From an uncultured Bacteroidales bacterium (GTDB lineage Bacteria > Bacteroidota > Bacteroidia > Bacteroidales > Muribaculaceae): a DNA stretch of 64,000 nt. Below the pieces are notes generated by a model. The model was not told where the DNA came from. It saw only the letters and a list, made by a program, of their open reading frames with translations, and ran no database searches. Positions 52,933 through 62,945 of this stretch are shown one piece after another. The position numbers were made by a program, and so were the translations under genes. Location: contig CACZAC010000007.1 of NCBI GenBank assembly GCA_902779125.1, positions 1 through 64,000 on the forward strand, given 5' to 3'. Position 1 is the stretch's first letter; every line of letters begins with the position of its first letter.

Positions 52933-52995
52933 TTTCTAAGTAAAGGGTAGAGTCCGGTTATAGCGACTATAGTAAAGCAGGAAACAAGTCACCAG

Positions 52996-53997
52996 ATGGA
53001 TAATAACGCATCTTTTACCACGGCGTTGTTGAGGTGGTTTGCGCATTATGGGCGCGAACTGCCGTGGCGTGGCATCGGTGATGCTTATGGCATCTGGGTG
53101 AGCGAGGTTATCCTGCAACAGACGCGCATCGACCAGGGGACGGCCTACTGGCACCGTTTCATGCAACGGTTTCCCACGGTCGAGGCGTTAGCCAGCGCTA
53201 GTGAGGATGAGGTGCTGCGCCAGTGGCAAGGGCTGGGTTACTACAGCCGCGCCCGCAACATGCACGTCGCCGCGCGTCAGATTGTCGAGCAGGGCGGTTT
53301 CCCGCGCACCATCGAGGGTTTGCGTGCCTTGAAAGGGGTGGGGGACTATACTGCCGCCGCGGTGGGGTCGATGGCATTTAATCTGCCTGCTGCCGCCGTT
53401 GATGGCAACGTCTATCGTGTCCTCGCCCGTCACTATGGCATCGATGTGCCCATCAACACCACGCGCGGCAAGCATAGCTTTGAGGAACTGGCCAATGAAC
53501 TGTTGCCGCGTGACAAGGCATCGGATTTTAACCAGGCGATGATGGATTTTGGCGCCACGTGGTGCACACCACGTTCACCGCGGTGCCTGGATTGCCCTGT
53601 TGCTGATACTTGTGATGCCCTGCGCACGGGGCGCGTTGACCAGTTGCCTGTTAAGGAAAAGAAACTGAAAGTGAGAGAACGCCGTTTCTCTTACGTCTAT
53701 GTGCGCCATGACGGGATGACCGCTCTGCACCGCCGCCCCGCGGGAGATATCTGGCAAGGTCTATGGGAACCGTTGTTTATTGAGGATGCTCCCTTGCCCG
53801 ATTTGGGCTGTCCGTTAACCTTGGTAGCCAGTGGTGTAAAACATGTGCTCACCCACCGCGTCCTTCTGGCCGACTTTTATCTTGCAGAACCGTCATCACG
53901 TCCTGACTTACCCCCCGACTATATATGGATAAAAGAGCGGGAGATAGGCGACTACGCCCTCCCCCGCTTGGTGATAAAATTGATAGACCAACTGTAA
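52996..53997 (+). CDS. mutY: A/G-specific adenine DNA glycosylase
   Basis: Removes adenine mispaired with 8-oxoguanine (base-excision repair). The 333-residue protein has catalytic Glu 37 in SEVILQQT, a helix-hairpin-helix (LKGVGDYTAAAV), essential Asp 136 in AAVDGNV, and a complete 4Fe-4S loop C190-x6-C197-x2-C200-x5-C206. The C-terminal NUDIX-like domain reads the lesion. No operon partner; it converges with the lipoprotein gene 12 bases away. Confidence 0.95.
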   Translation: MDNNASFTTALLRWFAHYGRELPWRGIGDAYGIWVSEVILQQTRIDQGTAYWHRFMQRFPTVEALASASEDEVLRQWQGLGYYSRARNMHVAARQIVEQGGFPRTIEGLRALKGVGDYTAAAVGSMAFNLPAAAVDGNVYRVLARHYGIDVPINTTRGKHSFEELANELLPRDKASDFNQAMMDFGATWCTPRSPRCLDCPVADTCDALRTGRVDQLPVKEKKLKVRERRFSYVYVRHDGMTALHRRPAGDIWQGLWEPLFIEDAPLPDLGCPLTLVASGVKHVLTHRVLLADFYLAEPSSRPDLPPDYIWIKEREIGDYALPRLVIKLIDQL

Positions 53998-54009
53998 TAA
54001 ACGCTGATA

Positions 54010-54450
54010 TCAGTTTCCGGGAATCTCTTTGGGATTGATATCATAGAGGTAAGTCCTCAATTTTTCTCTCTGCTTGACGACATTGCCAACCTTTACTCCA
54101 CGCATCAGGCTGAACAGGCAGGTGATGTGGTCGTAGGGCTCGCCTTGATACATCTGGCAATACTCCTGGTATTCCTTGTCACAAGCAGCGAGAACCGCAC
54201 TGTCATCACCCTGCTGGTTGGGTGTCGGATAGACTGTGCGGATGGTTTCCTTCATGCGCTTGATAGGGCTGAAGTACTGTTGGGCAATTGTGCTGGAGCC
54301 ATTCACGAGAAACTCTTGCTCAACTTCCAGATAATAGTCGATGGTCGTCGATGACGGCTCGTCATTGCCACATGATGCCAATGACGCCATAGTGCCTATA
54401 AGCAATAGCGAGAACACAAGTCCCCGCCACTGTTTAAAATGATGCTTCAT
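54010..54450 (-). CDS. Small lipoprotein of unknown function
   Basis: A 146-residue protein with a lipobox (LLLIGTMASLASC, Cys 27) and a helical mature part (EYQEYCQMYQGEPYDHITCLFSLMRGVKVG). No recognised domain. Its start is seven bases from the end of the EF-hand protein gene, forming a two-gene unit. The C-terminus YLYDINPKEIPGN is hydrophilic. Confidence 0.7.
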   Translation of the reverse strand: MKHHFKQWRGLVFSLLLIGTMASLASCGNDEPSSTTIDYYLEVEQEFLVNGSSTIAQQYFSPIKRMKETIRTVYPTPNQQGDDSAVLAACDKEYQEYCQMYQGEPYDHITCLFSLMRGVKVGNVVKQREKLRTYLYDINPKEIPGN

Positions 54451-54456
54451 GCCTCG

Positions 54457-54804
54457 TTATTTCTGATCGTTGCTGTTCTCGTCAACGGCTTCTTGTACAT
54501 CATCGATGTCAGGATCGCCGGTTTTGGTCTCAAGCGCTTCTTTCATCAGACGGTCAATGTCGATTTTCTGGGCGGGAGCACGGTTGATGGCATTGGCTTC
54601 CAAGGCCTGGTCGATAAGGGTGGCAGCATCGGCGATAGAGAGCATGCCGTCGTTGTTGGCGTCAAGATTAGAAGCCATCAGAGTAGCAGGCTGATCGATG
54701 CCCAGCAGTGCGTTGATGCATCTGTCAACCATGGGGAAATCGCTGGCATTAGCAGCAAAACCCATAGCAACAACACAGAAGAGCAGTGTAAAGATTTTCT
54801 TCAT
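54457..54804 (-). CDS. Small exported protein with dockerin-like EF-hand
   Basis: A 115-residue protein with a signal peptide (MKKIFTLLFCVVAMGFAANA). One calcium-loop motif, NLDANNDGMLSIADAATLIDQAL (about 46-68), resembles a single dockerin half, followed by a Lys/Asp/Glu-rich tail. With the sialidase and LRR protein, it is the third protein in the window with this module. The promoter is excellent. It is probably co-transcribed with the lipoprotein. Confidence 0.75.
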   Translation of the reverse strand: MKKIFTLLFCVVAMGFAANASDFPMVDRCINALLGIDQPATLMASNLDANNDGMLSIADAATLIDQALEANAINRAPAQKIDIDRLMKEALETKTGDPDIDDVQEAVDENSNDQK

Positions 54805-54851
54805 AATAATATCCTTTCCTTTTTAGTAGTTTTACATTCGTTTGATTGTTG

Positions 54852-54882
54852 CAAAGATATTGCAATTCATCGATACATGCAA
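54852..54882 (-). promoter_or_regulatory. Promoter of the EF-hand/lipoprotein pair
   Basis: Minus-strand TTG (54880-54882), a 20-nt spacer and TATCTTTG (54852-54859). Confidence 0.65.
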
Positions 54883-54965
54883 GTTTTTGTAGAGAAATAT
54901 GCGATGCTTAACGTTTAATTCAAATAAAGTGAACTTTTTTATACTAGGTTTGCGCTTTTTTTTCG

Positions 54966-54973
54966 TAATTTTG
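54966..54973 (+). promoter_or_regulatory. -7 box for nadE
   Basis: TAATTTTG, 41 bases before the ATG at 55007; the -33 element is unclear. Confidence 0.45.
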
Positions 54974-55006
54974 CAAGTTAAACCAAATGAAACGATAGCT
55001 AAGGAT

Positions 55007-56995
55007 ATGTCAAAGACAAGCAAGAAAGCAGTTGTTGACTATGGTATGGTGCGTGTGGCAGCTGTTGTGCCTCAGGTAAATGTCGCCGATGTTGACGACA
55101 ATGTGGCTCACATGATTGAGAGCATTGACGAGGCCGTCAAGGCTGGTGCCCACATCGTGGTCTTGCCCGAATTGTGTGTGACGGGATACACTTGTGCCGA
55201 CCTGTTCGGCAATGAGTTGTTGCTCGACGCTGCCGAGCAGGCGTTGATTACCCTGAGTGACCATTACAAGGATACGCCGGTAATGACGGTTGTGGGTGCT
55301 CCCTTGCGCTGCAGTGGCCATCTGTTCAATTGTGCTGTGGTGCTCAATCACGGCGAGATGTGGGTGGTGCCCAAGACCTATATCCCCAACTACAAGGAGT
55401 TCTACGAGAAACGGTGGTTTACCACGAGTAATATCACCGCCATTGCCAGTAAGGACAGCATCACGGTGGGCGACGAAGAAGTGCCTTTCGGCACCCATCA
55501 GATTTTTGAGGCTGGACGTGCCCGCGTGGCAGTGGAAATCTGTGAGGACCTGTGGGTACCTGCTCCGCCCAGCAGTATTGCAGCCATTAACGGTGCCAAC
55601 GTCATCGTCAATCTGTCGGCGAGCAACGAACTTATCGGCAAGCACACTTATCTGATGGACCTGGTCAAGCACCAGAGTGCCCATTGCATTGCCGCCTATG
55701 TCTATGCCTCTTGTGGCTATGGCGAATCGACGACCGACCTCGTCTTTGGCGGCAACGCCGTTATTGCCGAGAACGGCAAGATGCTTGCCGAGGGGCAACG
55801 TTTCACGACTCGGGCCCAGATGTCCATTGCCGATATCGATATTGCCGCTCTCGAGAACGAACGCCGCATCAACGGCAGCTTTGCCGACAGTATGGTGCAG
55901 TTCGGTACTCCCTTTGAGCGCGTGCCTATGGTGGTAAACGGTCCGTTGGACTATGAGAAAATGGAATTACTGCGCCCCGTGCGCCGCCTGCCTTTTGTGC
56001 CTCTCGAGGACGACCGCCTCACTGCCCGCTGCGAGGAAATCATTGCTATCCAGACCGAGGGCCTGATGCGTCGTTTGGACTTCACCGGCATCAAGACGAT
56101 AGTCGTTGGTGTATCGGGAGGATTGGACTCGACGCTAGCCTTGTTGGTCGCTGTGCGGGCATTTGACCGCATGGGGCGTGACCGCAAGGACATCCACGCT
56201 ATCACGATGCCGGGCTTCGGTACAACAGACCGCACTTACACCAATGCCTGTGAGATGGTCAAGTCGCTGGGCGTAACATTGCATGAAATCAGCATCGCTG
56301 CTGCTGTGACCCAGCACTTTAAGGACATCGGCCACGATGCCAACAACCACGACGTGACCTACGAGAACAGCCAGGCACGTGAACGCACCCAAATCCTGAT
56401 GGACTTCTCGAACAAGATTAACGGTCTCGTGCTCGGTACTGGCGACTTGTCGGAACTGGCGTTGGGTTGGGCAACCTACAACGGCGACCACATGTCGATG
56501 TACAATGTCAACGTGAGCATTCCCAAGACGCTGGTGCGCCATCTAGTGCGCTGGTTCGCCTCATCGCTTGATGACGGTACTGAAAAAGGTAAGGCCATCC
56601 GTGCTACCCTGCTCGATGTGCTCGATACTCCCATCAGCCCGGAGTTGACGCCTGCTGCCAAAGACGGTACTATCTTGCAGGTGACCGAGGATATAGTGGG
56701 ACCCTATGAGTTGCATGACTTCTTCCTTTTCAATATGCTGCGCTATGGCTTCACGCCAGTCAAACTCTACTTCTTGGCCCGTAAGGCCTTCAAAGGAGAA
56801 TATGACAATGCGACGATAAAAAAATGGCTGCGCACCTTCTGTAAACGCTTCTTCGGACAGCAGTTCAAACGCTCGTGTCTGCCCGATGGCCCCAAGGTGG
56901 GTAGTGTCTCTCTGTCGCCACGTGGAGACTGGCGCATGCCCAGTGATGCCTCGTCAAGGCTGTGGCTGGCTCAGTGTGACGAATTGCCCGAGTGA
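55007..56995 (+). CDS. nadE: Glutamine-dependent NAD+ synthetase
   Basis: Converts nicotinate adenine dinucleotide to NAD+ using ammonia from glutamine. The start is ATG 55007 (MSKTSKKAVVDYG); a longer reading lies upstream of the -7 box. The N-terminal nitrilase/glutaminase domain has Glu 55 (VVLPELCVTGY), Lys 123 (VVPKTYIPNYK) and Cys 179 (AVEICED). The C-terminal synthetase carries the PP-loop SGGLDS (370-375). Length is 662 residues, as in other fused NadE enzymes. Confidence 0.95.
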   Translation: MSKTSKKAVVDYGMVRVAAVVPQVNVADVDDNVAHMIESIDEAVKAGAHIVVLPELCVTGYTCADLFGNELLLDAAEQALITLSDHYKDTPVMTVVGAPLRCSGHLFNCAVVLNHGEMWVVPKTYIPNYKEFYEKRWFTTSNITAIASKDSITVGDEEVPFGTHQIFEAGRARVAVEICEDLWVPAPPSSIAAINGANVIVNLSASNELIGKHTYLMDLVKHQSAHCIAAYVYASCGYGESTTDLVFGGNAVIAENGKMLAEGQRFTTRAQMSIADIDIAALENERRINGSFADSMVQFGTPFERVPMVVNGPLDYEKMELLRPVRRLPFVPLEDDRLTARCEEIIAIQTEGLMRRLDFTGIKTIVVGVSGGLDSTLALLVAVRAFDRMGRDRKDIHAITMPGFGTTDRTYTNACEMVKSLGVTLHEISIAAAVTQHFKDIGHDANNHDVTYENSQARERTQILMDFSNKINGLVLGTGDLSELALGWATYNGDHMSMYNVNVSIPKTLVRHLVRWFASSLDDGTEKGKAIRATLLDVLDTPISPELTPAAKDGTILQVTEDIVGPYELHDFFLFNMLRYGFTPVKLYFLARKAFKGEYDNATIKKWLRTFCKRFFGQQFKRSCLPDGPKVGSVSLSPRGDWRMPSDASSRLWLAQCDELPE

Positions 56996-57066
56996 AAATA
57001 ACATCTTTTAAGTTTGACAGGACTACGGTGGCATCGGATTTGCAGTACAGGCGCTAAAACTGGTCA

Positions 57067-60000
57067 ATGAATATCTCGAAAGGAACATACAACGTGTTGC
57101 GCAGTGTGGTAGTGACCGCATTGGTTGCTGTCGTTGCCCTCTTTGCACTGCTATATCTGTTGCTGCTGTTGCCTCCGGTACAGGAACGCTTGTGTCAAAA
57201 AGGTGAAAAAGCATTGAGCGAATTCCTGGAAACCGAGGTCAAGATAGGCTCTGTCTCGATAACACCTTTCAATCAGCTGGAACTCAATGATGTTTTAGTC
57301 AAAGACCAGCAGGGTGGCTCGTTGCTCGCTATCGATAAATTGGGGGCAGGCATCAGTCTCAAGGAACTGATAACTGACCACCGCATCGTTATCACCTATG
57401 GCGAAATCATCGGTCTGAACGGTCATGTGACGCGCCCCGACAAAGATAGTCCCACCAATCTGCAATTCATTATCGATGCCTTCAAACCCAAGGAAGACAA
57501 GCCTCCTAAGCCGTTTGATGTGCAAGTGAAGACGGTGGTGATACGCCAATCGGCTTTGGCCTATGATGTGCTTGACCAACCTCGCAAGCCCGGCCGTTTC
57601 GACCCCAACCATTTGGCAGTGAGTAACCTGCGTGCCGATTTGACGCTCCCGCAGCTCAAGAACAACGACTTTGATATCAGGGTGAAGCGCCTCTCATTTG
57701 ATGAGGGCAGTGGATTGTCGCTCAAGCGCTTGTCCACCAATGTGCATATCACCGATAATGCTCTTGACGTCCAGGACATCAAGCTGCAGTTACCTAATAG
57801 CGATATACGCCTGGATGACCTGCATCTGGAGTATTCCTCGCTCAAGAACTTAGGGCAGGAACTGCGGCAGATGCCGTTGAGCATAAGCACCCCTGGCAGC
57901 ACCATCACCCCGTCGGATTTGGCAGCCTTTGCTCCGGAACTTAAGAAATTCAATGAACCGTGGGACATCACGACAACTGTTGTACGTGACGGCTCACGCA
58001 TTGAGGTGCCGGTTCTGAGCCTTCGCTCGGACGATGGAGGCCTCACGCTCAACGCCCGAGGCGGCATGACGCTACCCACCAGTGGCGGATACCGCTCGCT
58101 GGACTTGGACCGCATCAACCTGAACGCCTCGGCTGGCAAACTGTCTCAACTCACCAATCTCGTTCCCAAACTTTCGCCACAGGCCCGTGGTATCATCTCG
58201 CGCTGCGGCAACGTGAGCATCGACGGTGAGTTGCACAACCGCCCTAGCCAAACAACGTTTAACGGCAAGGTGGGAACCTCGCTGGGAAATGCCGACCTGA
58301 ACGGCTCTTTGGCACAACAGGCTGGCACCAACCGTTTCACGGGCCATGTCAAGACCGAGGGCTTGAATCTGGGAAGCCTGCTGGACAAGCATGACTTGCT
58401 GGGGCAGGTTGCCATCGATGCCCAGGTGGACGCTTTGATGGCCGGCAAAGACGTGTCGGGGCATCTGCAGGGACACATCCCGTTTATCGACTTCAAGGGT
58501 GCACGCTACCACGACATTACCGCCGATGTGGACAAGCAGGGTAACGATTTTACGGGTATGCTGTCGATGAATGATGTCAATGGCCGCATCAAGCTTGACG
58601 GCAAAGCAGTGCTCAATGGCGAGAACTCCAATTATGACATTAATGTGGAAACAAGCGGGCTGAATCTTGCCCGCTTGGGACTCACCGACAAATATCCCGA
58701 TCACCGACTGGAAGCGACAGCCACAGCCTCGTTCTGGGGCAACTCGCCCGATAATGTGTCGGGCCACCTCGAAGTCAACGATTTCGCTTTTGTTAACAAC
58801 GAGGGCAAGGGGTTGAAATTCAATCATCTGCAGGTCAATGCCGACAATAGTCCCGATGACAAAATCATCAGCATCGAGAGCGACCACTTGGATGGCTTCA
58901 TTTCGGGTGAATATGACTTCAAGACAATTGTGCCCACGGTCAAGCACCTGTTGGCAGGCACCTTCCCGGAGTACTTTGGTGACTACGCCAATTATACCCA
59001 CGATGGCTTGCCCAACAACTTGCGCCTGAATCTCGTCGTCAATCCCGACGAGACGCTGCATGAGATGCACAACCTGCCTTTCCGCCTGGCTTACCGCACC
59101 ATTATCGAGGGTAACCTCAACGAGAGTGACAAGACATTTGACCTGGTGGTAGATGCCCCGTTAATTGTGCAGGGCAACAACAAGGTCATCGAGCAAACGC
59201 GCTTGTTGGTTGAGTTGGATAGCATCAACGACAGGGTCGTGATGAACCTGCAGTCGAGTTATCCTGCCAAGAAGGGCATGATAGACCTCAACTTTGATGC
59301 CAGTGGCCAGAACAACACCATTGATGCTAACCTGGCATGGCGCATGCCCCTCGAGCATGATTTCCATGGCAACCTCAACTTGACGGGATTGCTCAACCGC
59401 GGCACCGATGGCGGTCTTAAGGCCGATATTGACATCCACCCGTCGCAGCTGGTATTTAACGATACCATCTGGGAAGTACAGAGGGGTCGTATCGGCATTG
59501 AAAACGGTGTAATTGAGGTGGAGAATCTTGCTGGCGGCCGCCACGACCAGTTCATCCATATCAACGGAACGGTATCGCATGACCCCGACGATGAACTGTG
59601 CCTCGAGATGAATGACTTGAATCTGGACTATATTTTTGAGACACTGGCTATCGACCATGTGGACTTCGGTGGCAGGGCGACCAGCAAGGTGTTTGCCAGA
59701 GACCTGCTGTCAGGTAATCCGCGGCTGTACACTCCTAGCCTGAACATCAAGAACATCTCTTATAACGGCTGCGTCATGGGCGACCTTGACATCGCTGTAA
59801 ATTACGACAATGACACGCGCGGCATCATGGTTACAGGTGACATCAATCAGCCCAATGGACGCAAGAGCCAGCTCGACGGTGGCATTTATGTCGCCGACGA
59901 CTCGCTTTACATCGAGTTTGACACCGACCACGCCAATGTCGCCTTCCTGAAACCCTACATGGAGGCCTTTACCAGTGACGTGCAGGGCGAAATGTCGGGC

Positions 60001-61686
60001 AAGGCTACCTTGTTCGGTAATTTCCACACCATCAACCTGAAGGGTGACGTAGTGGCCGACTCGCTGCGGTTCCTGATAGACTATGTGAACTGCTATTATA
60101 CCGCCAGCAACGCGCCCATACACATTGTTCCCGACTATATCGAGTTCAAGAGCATCCCCATCCACGACCGTGATGGCCACGAGGCGAAATTGGGCGGATG
60201 GCTCAAGCATGACGCCTTCCACGACCCGGAATTCAAGTTTGCCATTACCGATGCACGCAATTTCTTGAGCTACGATACCAACCCGACTATCAATCCCGAT
60301 TGGTACGGCACTATCTACGGCAATGGCTCCTGCTTTGTTGAGGGTGGCCCAGGTATCGTCAACATCAGTGTCAACATGTCGTCGGCACCGCACAGCAAGT
60401 TCACGCTGGTGATGAGCGATACCGAGCAAGCCGACAATTATGACTTCATTACCTTCCGTGACCGCAATGCGCCTGCCATCCAAGAATCTGAGCAGGAAAT
60501 CGATTCGGTGGATTTGGTTCTCAGCCAGCTGAAGCAGCAGGTGAAACAGGAGGTGAACACCGAGCCGAGCGCCTATAATATCGACCTGCAAGGCGATATT
60601 ACGCCCGATTTGGCGCTCACCGTGATAATGGACCCCGTCGGCGGCGACCGCATCAAGGCAACGGGCAGTGGTCACATGCGCCTCACCTATAACAACAATG
60701 GTGAGTTGGAAACTTACGGCAAATATACCCTTGACAAGGGTACCTATAATTTCACGTTGCAGGATGTTATCCTCAAGGACTTTACCATCCGCGACGGCAG
60801 CAGTATCAGTTTCCAGGGCGACCCCTATGCCGCCATACTTGACCTGGAGGCCCTCTACACGCTGAATGCCAACATCCGCGACCTGGACGAGTCCTTCGCT
60901 GAGGACCCCGACCTGAAACGTACCAGTGTGCCTGTTCTTGCCGTGCTGCGTGCCAAGGGTATCATCAGCCAACCTGACATATCCTTTGACTTGGAGTTCC
61001 CGTCACTCACCGCCGAGGCTCACAATAAGGTCAAGAGCATCATCAGTACCGATGAGATGATGAACCGCCAGATTATCTACCTGTTGGCACTCAACCGCTT
61101 CTATACACCTGAGTACATGGGAACCTCGGCTCACCAGAACGAGTTCCTCACTTCGGTGGCCTCATCGACCATCGCGGGCCAGTTGAGTAACATCTTGGGC
61201 AAGATGTCCGAGAACATCTCCATTGCACCCAATGTGAGAACCAACAAGGGTGACTTCAGTGATGTCGAGGTCGATGTCGCCCTTTCCAGCCAGTTGCTCA
61301 ATAACCGCTTGTTGCTCAACGGCAATTTCGGATATAGGGACAATACTTACAACACGACCAACACCAATTTCATTGGTGACTTTGACCTGGAATACCTGCT
61401 CAACAGCAAGGGTTCTATCCGCCTGAAGGCCTATAACCACTTCAATGATCAGAATTACTACCTGCGCAACGCGTTGACCACCCAGGGCGTGGGTATTGTG
61501 TGGAAACACGACTTCGACAAGCCCAAGGCGAGGAAGAAGGAAAAACAACTCAATGTGCCGGGCTCCAAGGAGGACAGTGTGCCCGGCCGGATTCAATCAC
61601 CTGAGCAGAACGGTGACACCAGTGTGCGTTACCCTGTTCCCATGGTCACGTTGCGTTCAGCCCATTCACCCTCAATCGACAGATGA
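57067..61686 (+). CDS. tamB: TamB/YtfN-like envelope transport protein (DUF490)
   Basis: A 1539-residue protein with one N-terminal membrane anchor (VVVTALVAVVALFALLYLLLLLPPV, about 14-38). A very long beta-helical/AsmA-like periplasmic body includes AsmA-like starts (VKIGSVSITPFNQLELNDVLVKD). The C-terminal DUF490 domain (about 1190-1480) ends with YLLALNRFYTPEY and GNFGYRDN-type strands. TamB-like proteins span the periplasm and move lipids or help outer-membrane protein assembly. No TamA partner is adjacent. Its stop codon overlaps the DUF4421 start (ATGA). Confidence 0.9.
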   Translation: MNISKGTYNVLRSVVVTALVAVVALFALLYLLLLLPPVQERLCQKGEKALSEFLETEVKIGSVSITPFNQLELNDVLVKDQQGGSLLAIDKLGAGISLKELITDHRIVITYGEIIGLNGHVTRPDKDSPTNLQFIIDAFKPKEDKPPKPFDVQVKTVVIRQSALAYDVLDQPRKPGRFDPNHLAVSNLRADLTLPQLKNNDFDIRVKRLSFDEGSGLSLKRLSTNVHITDNALDVQDIKLQLPNSDIRLDDLHLEYSSLKNLGQELRQMPLSISTPGSTITPSDLAAFAPELKKFNEPWDITTTVVRDGSRIEVPVLSLRSDDGGLTLNARGGMTLPTSGGYRSLDLDRINLNASAGKLSQLTNLVPKLSPQARGIISRCGNVSIDGELHNRPSQTTFNGKVGTSLGNADLNGSLAQQAGTNRFTGHVKTEGLNLGSLLDKHDLLGQVAIDAQVDALMAGKDVSGHLQGHIPFIDFKGARYHDITADVDKQGNDFTGMLSMNDVNGRIKLDGKAVLNGENSNYDINVETSGLNLARLGLTDKYPDHRLEATATASFWGNSPDNVSGHLEVNDFAFVNNEGKGLKFNHLQVNADNSPDDKIISIESDHLDGFISGEYDFKTIVPTVKHLLAGTFPEYFGDYANYTHDGLPNNLRLNLVVNPDETLHEMHNLPFRLAYRTIIEGNLNESDKTFDLVVDAPLIVQGNNKVIEQTRLLVELDSINDRVVMNLQSSYPAKKGMIDLNFDASGQNNTIDANLAWRMPLEHDFHGNLNLTGLLNRGTDGGLKADIDIHPSQLVFNDTIWEVQRGRIGIENGVIEVENLAGGRHDQFIHINGTVSHDPDDELCLEMNDLNLDYIFETLAIDHVDFGGRATSKVFARDLLSGNPRLYTPSLNIKNISYNGCVMGDLDIAVNYDNDTRGIMVTGDINQPNGRKSQLDGGIYVADDSLYIEFDTDHANVAFLKPYMEAFTSDVQGEMSGKATLFGNFHTINLKGDVVADSLRFLIDYVNCYYTASNAPIHIVPDYIEFKSIPIHDRDGHEAKLGGWLKHDAFHDPEFKFAITDARNFLSYDTNPTINPDWYGTIYGNGSCFVEGGPGIVNISVNMSSAPHSKFTLVMSDTEQADNYDFITFRDRNAPAIQESEQEIDSVDLVLSQLKQQVKQEVNTEPSAYNIDLQGDITPDLALTVIMDPVGGDRIKATGSGHMRLTYNNNGELETYGKYTLDKGTYNFTLQDVILKDFTIRDGSSISFQGDPYAAILDLEALYTLNANIRDLDESFAEDPDLKRTSVPVLAVLRAKGIISQPDISFDLEFPSLTAEAHNKVKSIISTDEMMNRQIIYLLALNRFYTPEYMGTSAHQNEFLTSVASSTIAGQLSNILGKMSENISIAPNVRTNKGDFSDVEVDVALSSQLLNNRLLLNGNFGYRDNTYNTTNTNFIGDFDLEYLLNSKGSIRLKAYNHFNDQNYYLRNALTTQGVGIVWKHDFDKPKARKKEKQLNVPGSKEDSVPGRIQSPEQNGDTSVRYPVPMVTLRSAHSPSIDR

Positions 61687-62873
61687 TGGTAAAGCGGTTT
61701 CTCATAGGGTTGCTGGTTGCATTTTGCAGCAGTGTGATGATATGTGCTGCACAGGAAAATGTTACTCTGGAAGTAGATAGCATTGTCGTCGCACCCGCTA
61801 CCGTTGACACCCTTGCCGTGCGTCTCGACAGTGTAGCCATGGCACTGGACAGTATTCCGCTCAAGGAGCGCTGGAAAAAGCAGATTTTCAGGCAGGGATG
61901 GAACATCAACGACACGAGCATTCTGTATCCTAAGTTTATTGATTTCTGTTTTAAGGGTTACCGTTGGGCCAATTACATGTTCAATTACTATGATACCACC
62001 TATGTGGAGAATCCCGGAAAATACACGGGTCGCAAGTGGAAAGTCATGGTCAAGAACAACAACTGGATTGATTTCTACAGTGGTCATCTGAGCAACTGGA
62101 AGACCCCAATCCAGATGAACAGTGATGTCACGTCGCTCTTCGGTTTCCATATTTCGGGCATGGGCTTGAGTTTTACCTATATGTTCAACGTGCGAGACCT
62201 GCTGGCAGGCAACTTCATCCGCAACCGCAGGCTTCAGTTCTCGTTTACCACGTCGCGCATCTTTGTCGAGGCCTATTACCGCAAGAACGACGAGAGTACG
62301 GTACACATCAACCGCCTTGGCAGATGGTTAGGCAGCAGGATTTTCCCTGGGCTCAAGCGCGAGGGCTATGGACTGGATGCCTATTATATCTTTAACCACA
62401 CCCACTATTCCCAGGCGGCTGCCTACTGCTTCTCCAAGTATCAGAAGCGCAGTTCCGGCTCATTACTCACGGGCATCTACCTGAGCCATCAGGACGTGGT
62501 CATGGACTTGAGCAAATTGGACGATGACCTCAAGAAATATCTGCCCGACAAGGTGACTGATTACCGTTTCCGTTACCGTGACTTCGGATTCATGTTTGGT
62601 TATGGCTACAGTTGGGTTTTCCATCATGGCTGGCTCTATAACATTACGGTGGCACCAAGCATCGGCTACCGTCACAGTTTCCCCAACTCCATCGACGGCA
62701 AGCGGTCGCTCTTGTCCACCAATCTGACGGCTAAAATGGCGCTGGTGCGTACGGCGGGCAACTTCTTCTATGCTTTCAATTTCAACCATGAGGGACATTG
62801 GTACCAGAGCCGTCTGCACAGTTTCTACAATAGCTATAGCAACTTCGACCTCTCAGCGGGATTCCGCTTCTGA
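61683..62873 (+). CDS. DUF4421 family outer-membrane protein
   Basis: A 396-residue protein with a signal peptide (MMVKRFLIGLLVAFCSSVMICA). The mature part is amphipathic and aromatic-rich, likely an outer-membrane beta-barrel (DFYSGHLSNWKTPIQMNSDVTSLFGFHISGMGLSFTYMF, ending FDLSAGFRF). The pattern matches DUF4421, a Bacteroidetes family of unknown function. ATG 61683 overlaps the tamB stop, so it is co-transcribed and coupled with tamB; a partnership in envelope assembly is a reasonable inference. Confidence 0.85.
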   Translation: MMVKRFLIGLLVAFCSSVMICAAQENVTLEVDSIVVAPATVDTLAVRLDSVAMALDSIPLKERWKKQIFRQGWNINDTSILYPKFIDFCFKGYRWANYMFNYYDTTYVENPGKYTGRKWKVMVKNNNWIDFYSGHLSNWKTPIQMNSDVTSLFGFHISGMGLSFTYMFNVRDLLAGNFIRNRRLQFSFTTSRIFVEAYYRKNDESTVHINRLGRWLGSRIFPGLKREGYGLDAYYIFNHTHYSQAAAYCFSKYQKRSSGSLLTGIYLSHQDVVMDLSKLDDDLKKYLPDKVTDYRFRYRDFGFMFGYGYSWVFHHGWLYNITVAPSIGYRHSFPNSIDGKRSLLSTNLTAKMALVRTAGNFFYAFNFNHEGHWYQSRLHSFYNSYSNFDLSAGFRF

Positions 62874-62882
62874 AAAAATTAC

Positions 62883-62890
62883 TACCTTTG
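62883..62890 (+). promoter_or_regulatory. -7 box for tsaD
   Basis: TACCTTTG ten bases after the DUF4421 stop; the -33 box would fall inside that gene and is weak. Confidence 0.55.
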
Positions 62891-62895
62891 CACCC

Positions 62896-62945
62896 TCAAA
62901 CTGAAAACTGACAACTGAAAACTGAGAACTGAGAACTGACAACTG
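62896..62945 (+). repeat. Heptad array forming the tsaD leader
   Basis: Seven AACT units (AACTGAA, AACTGAC, AACTGAA, AACTGAG, AACTGAG, AACTGAC, AACTG) run without interruption from near the predicted transcription start to the ATG. Confidence 0.85.

Noticed and set aside
59710-60972. 420-codon open frame on the minus strand
   Set aside because: Antisense to tamB; a consequence of that gene's codon use.
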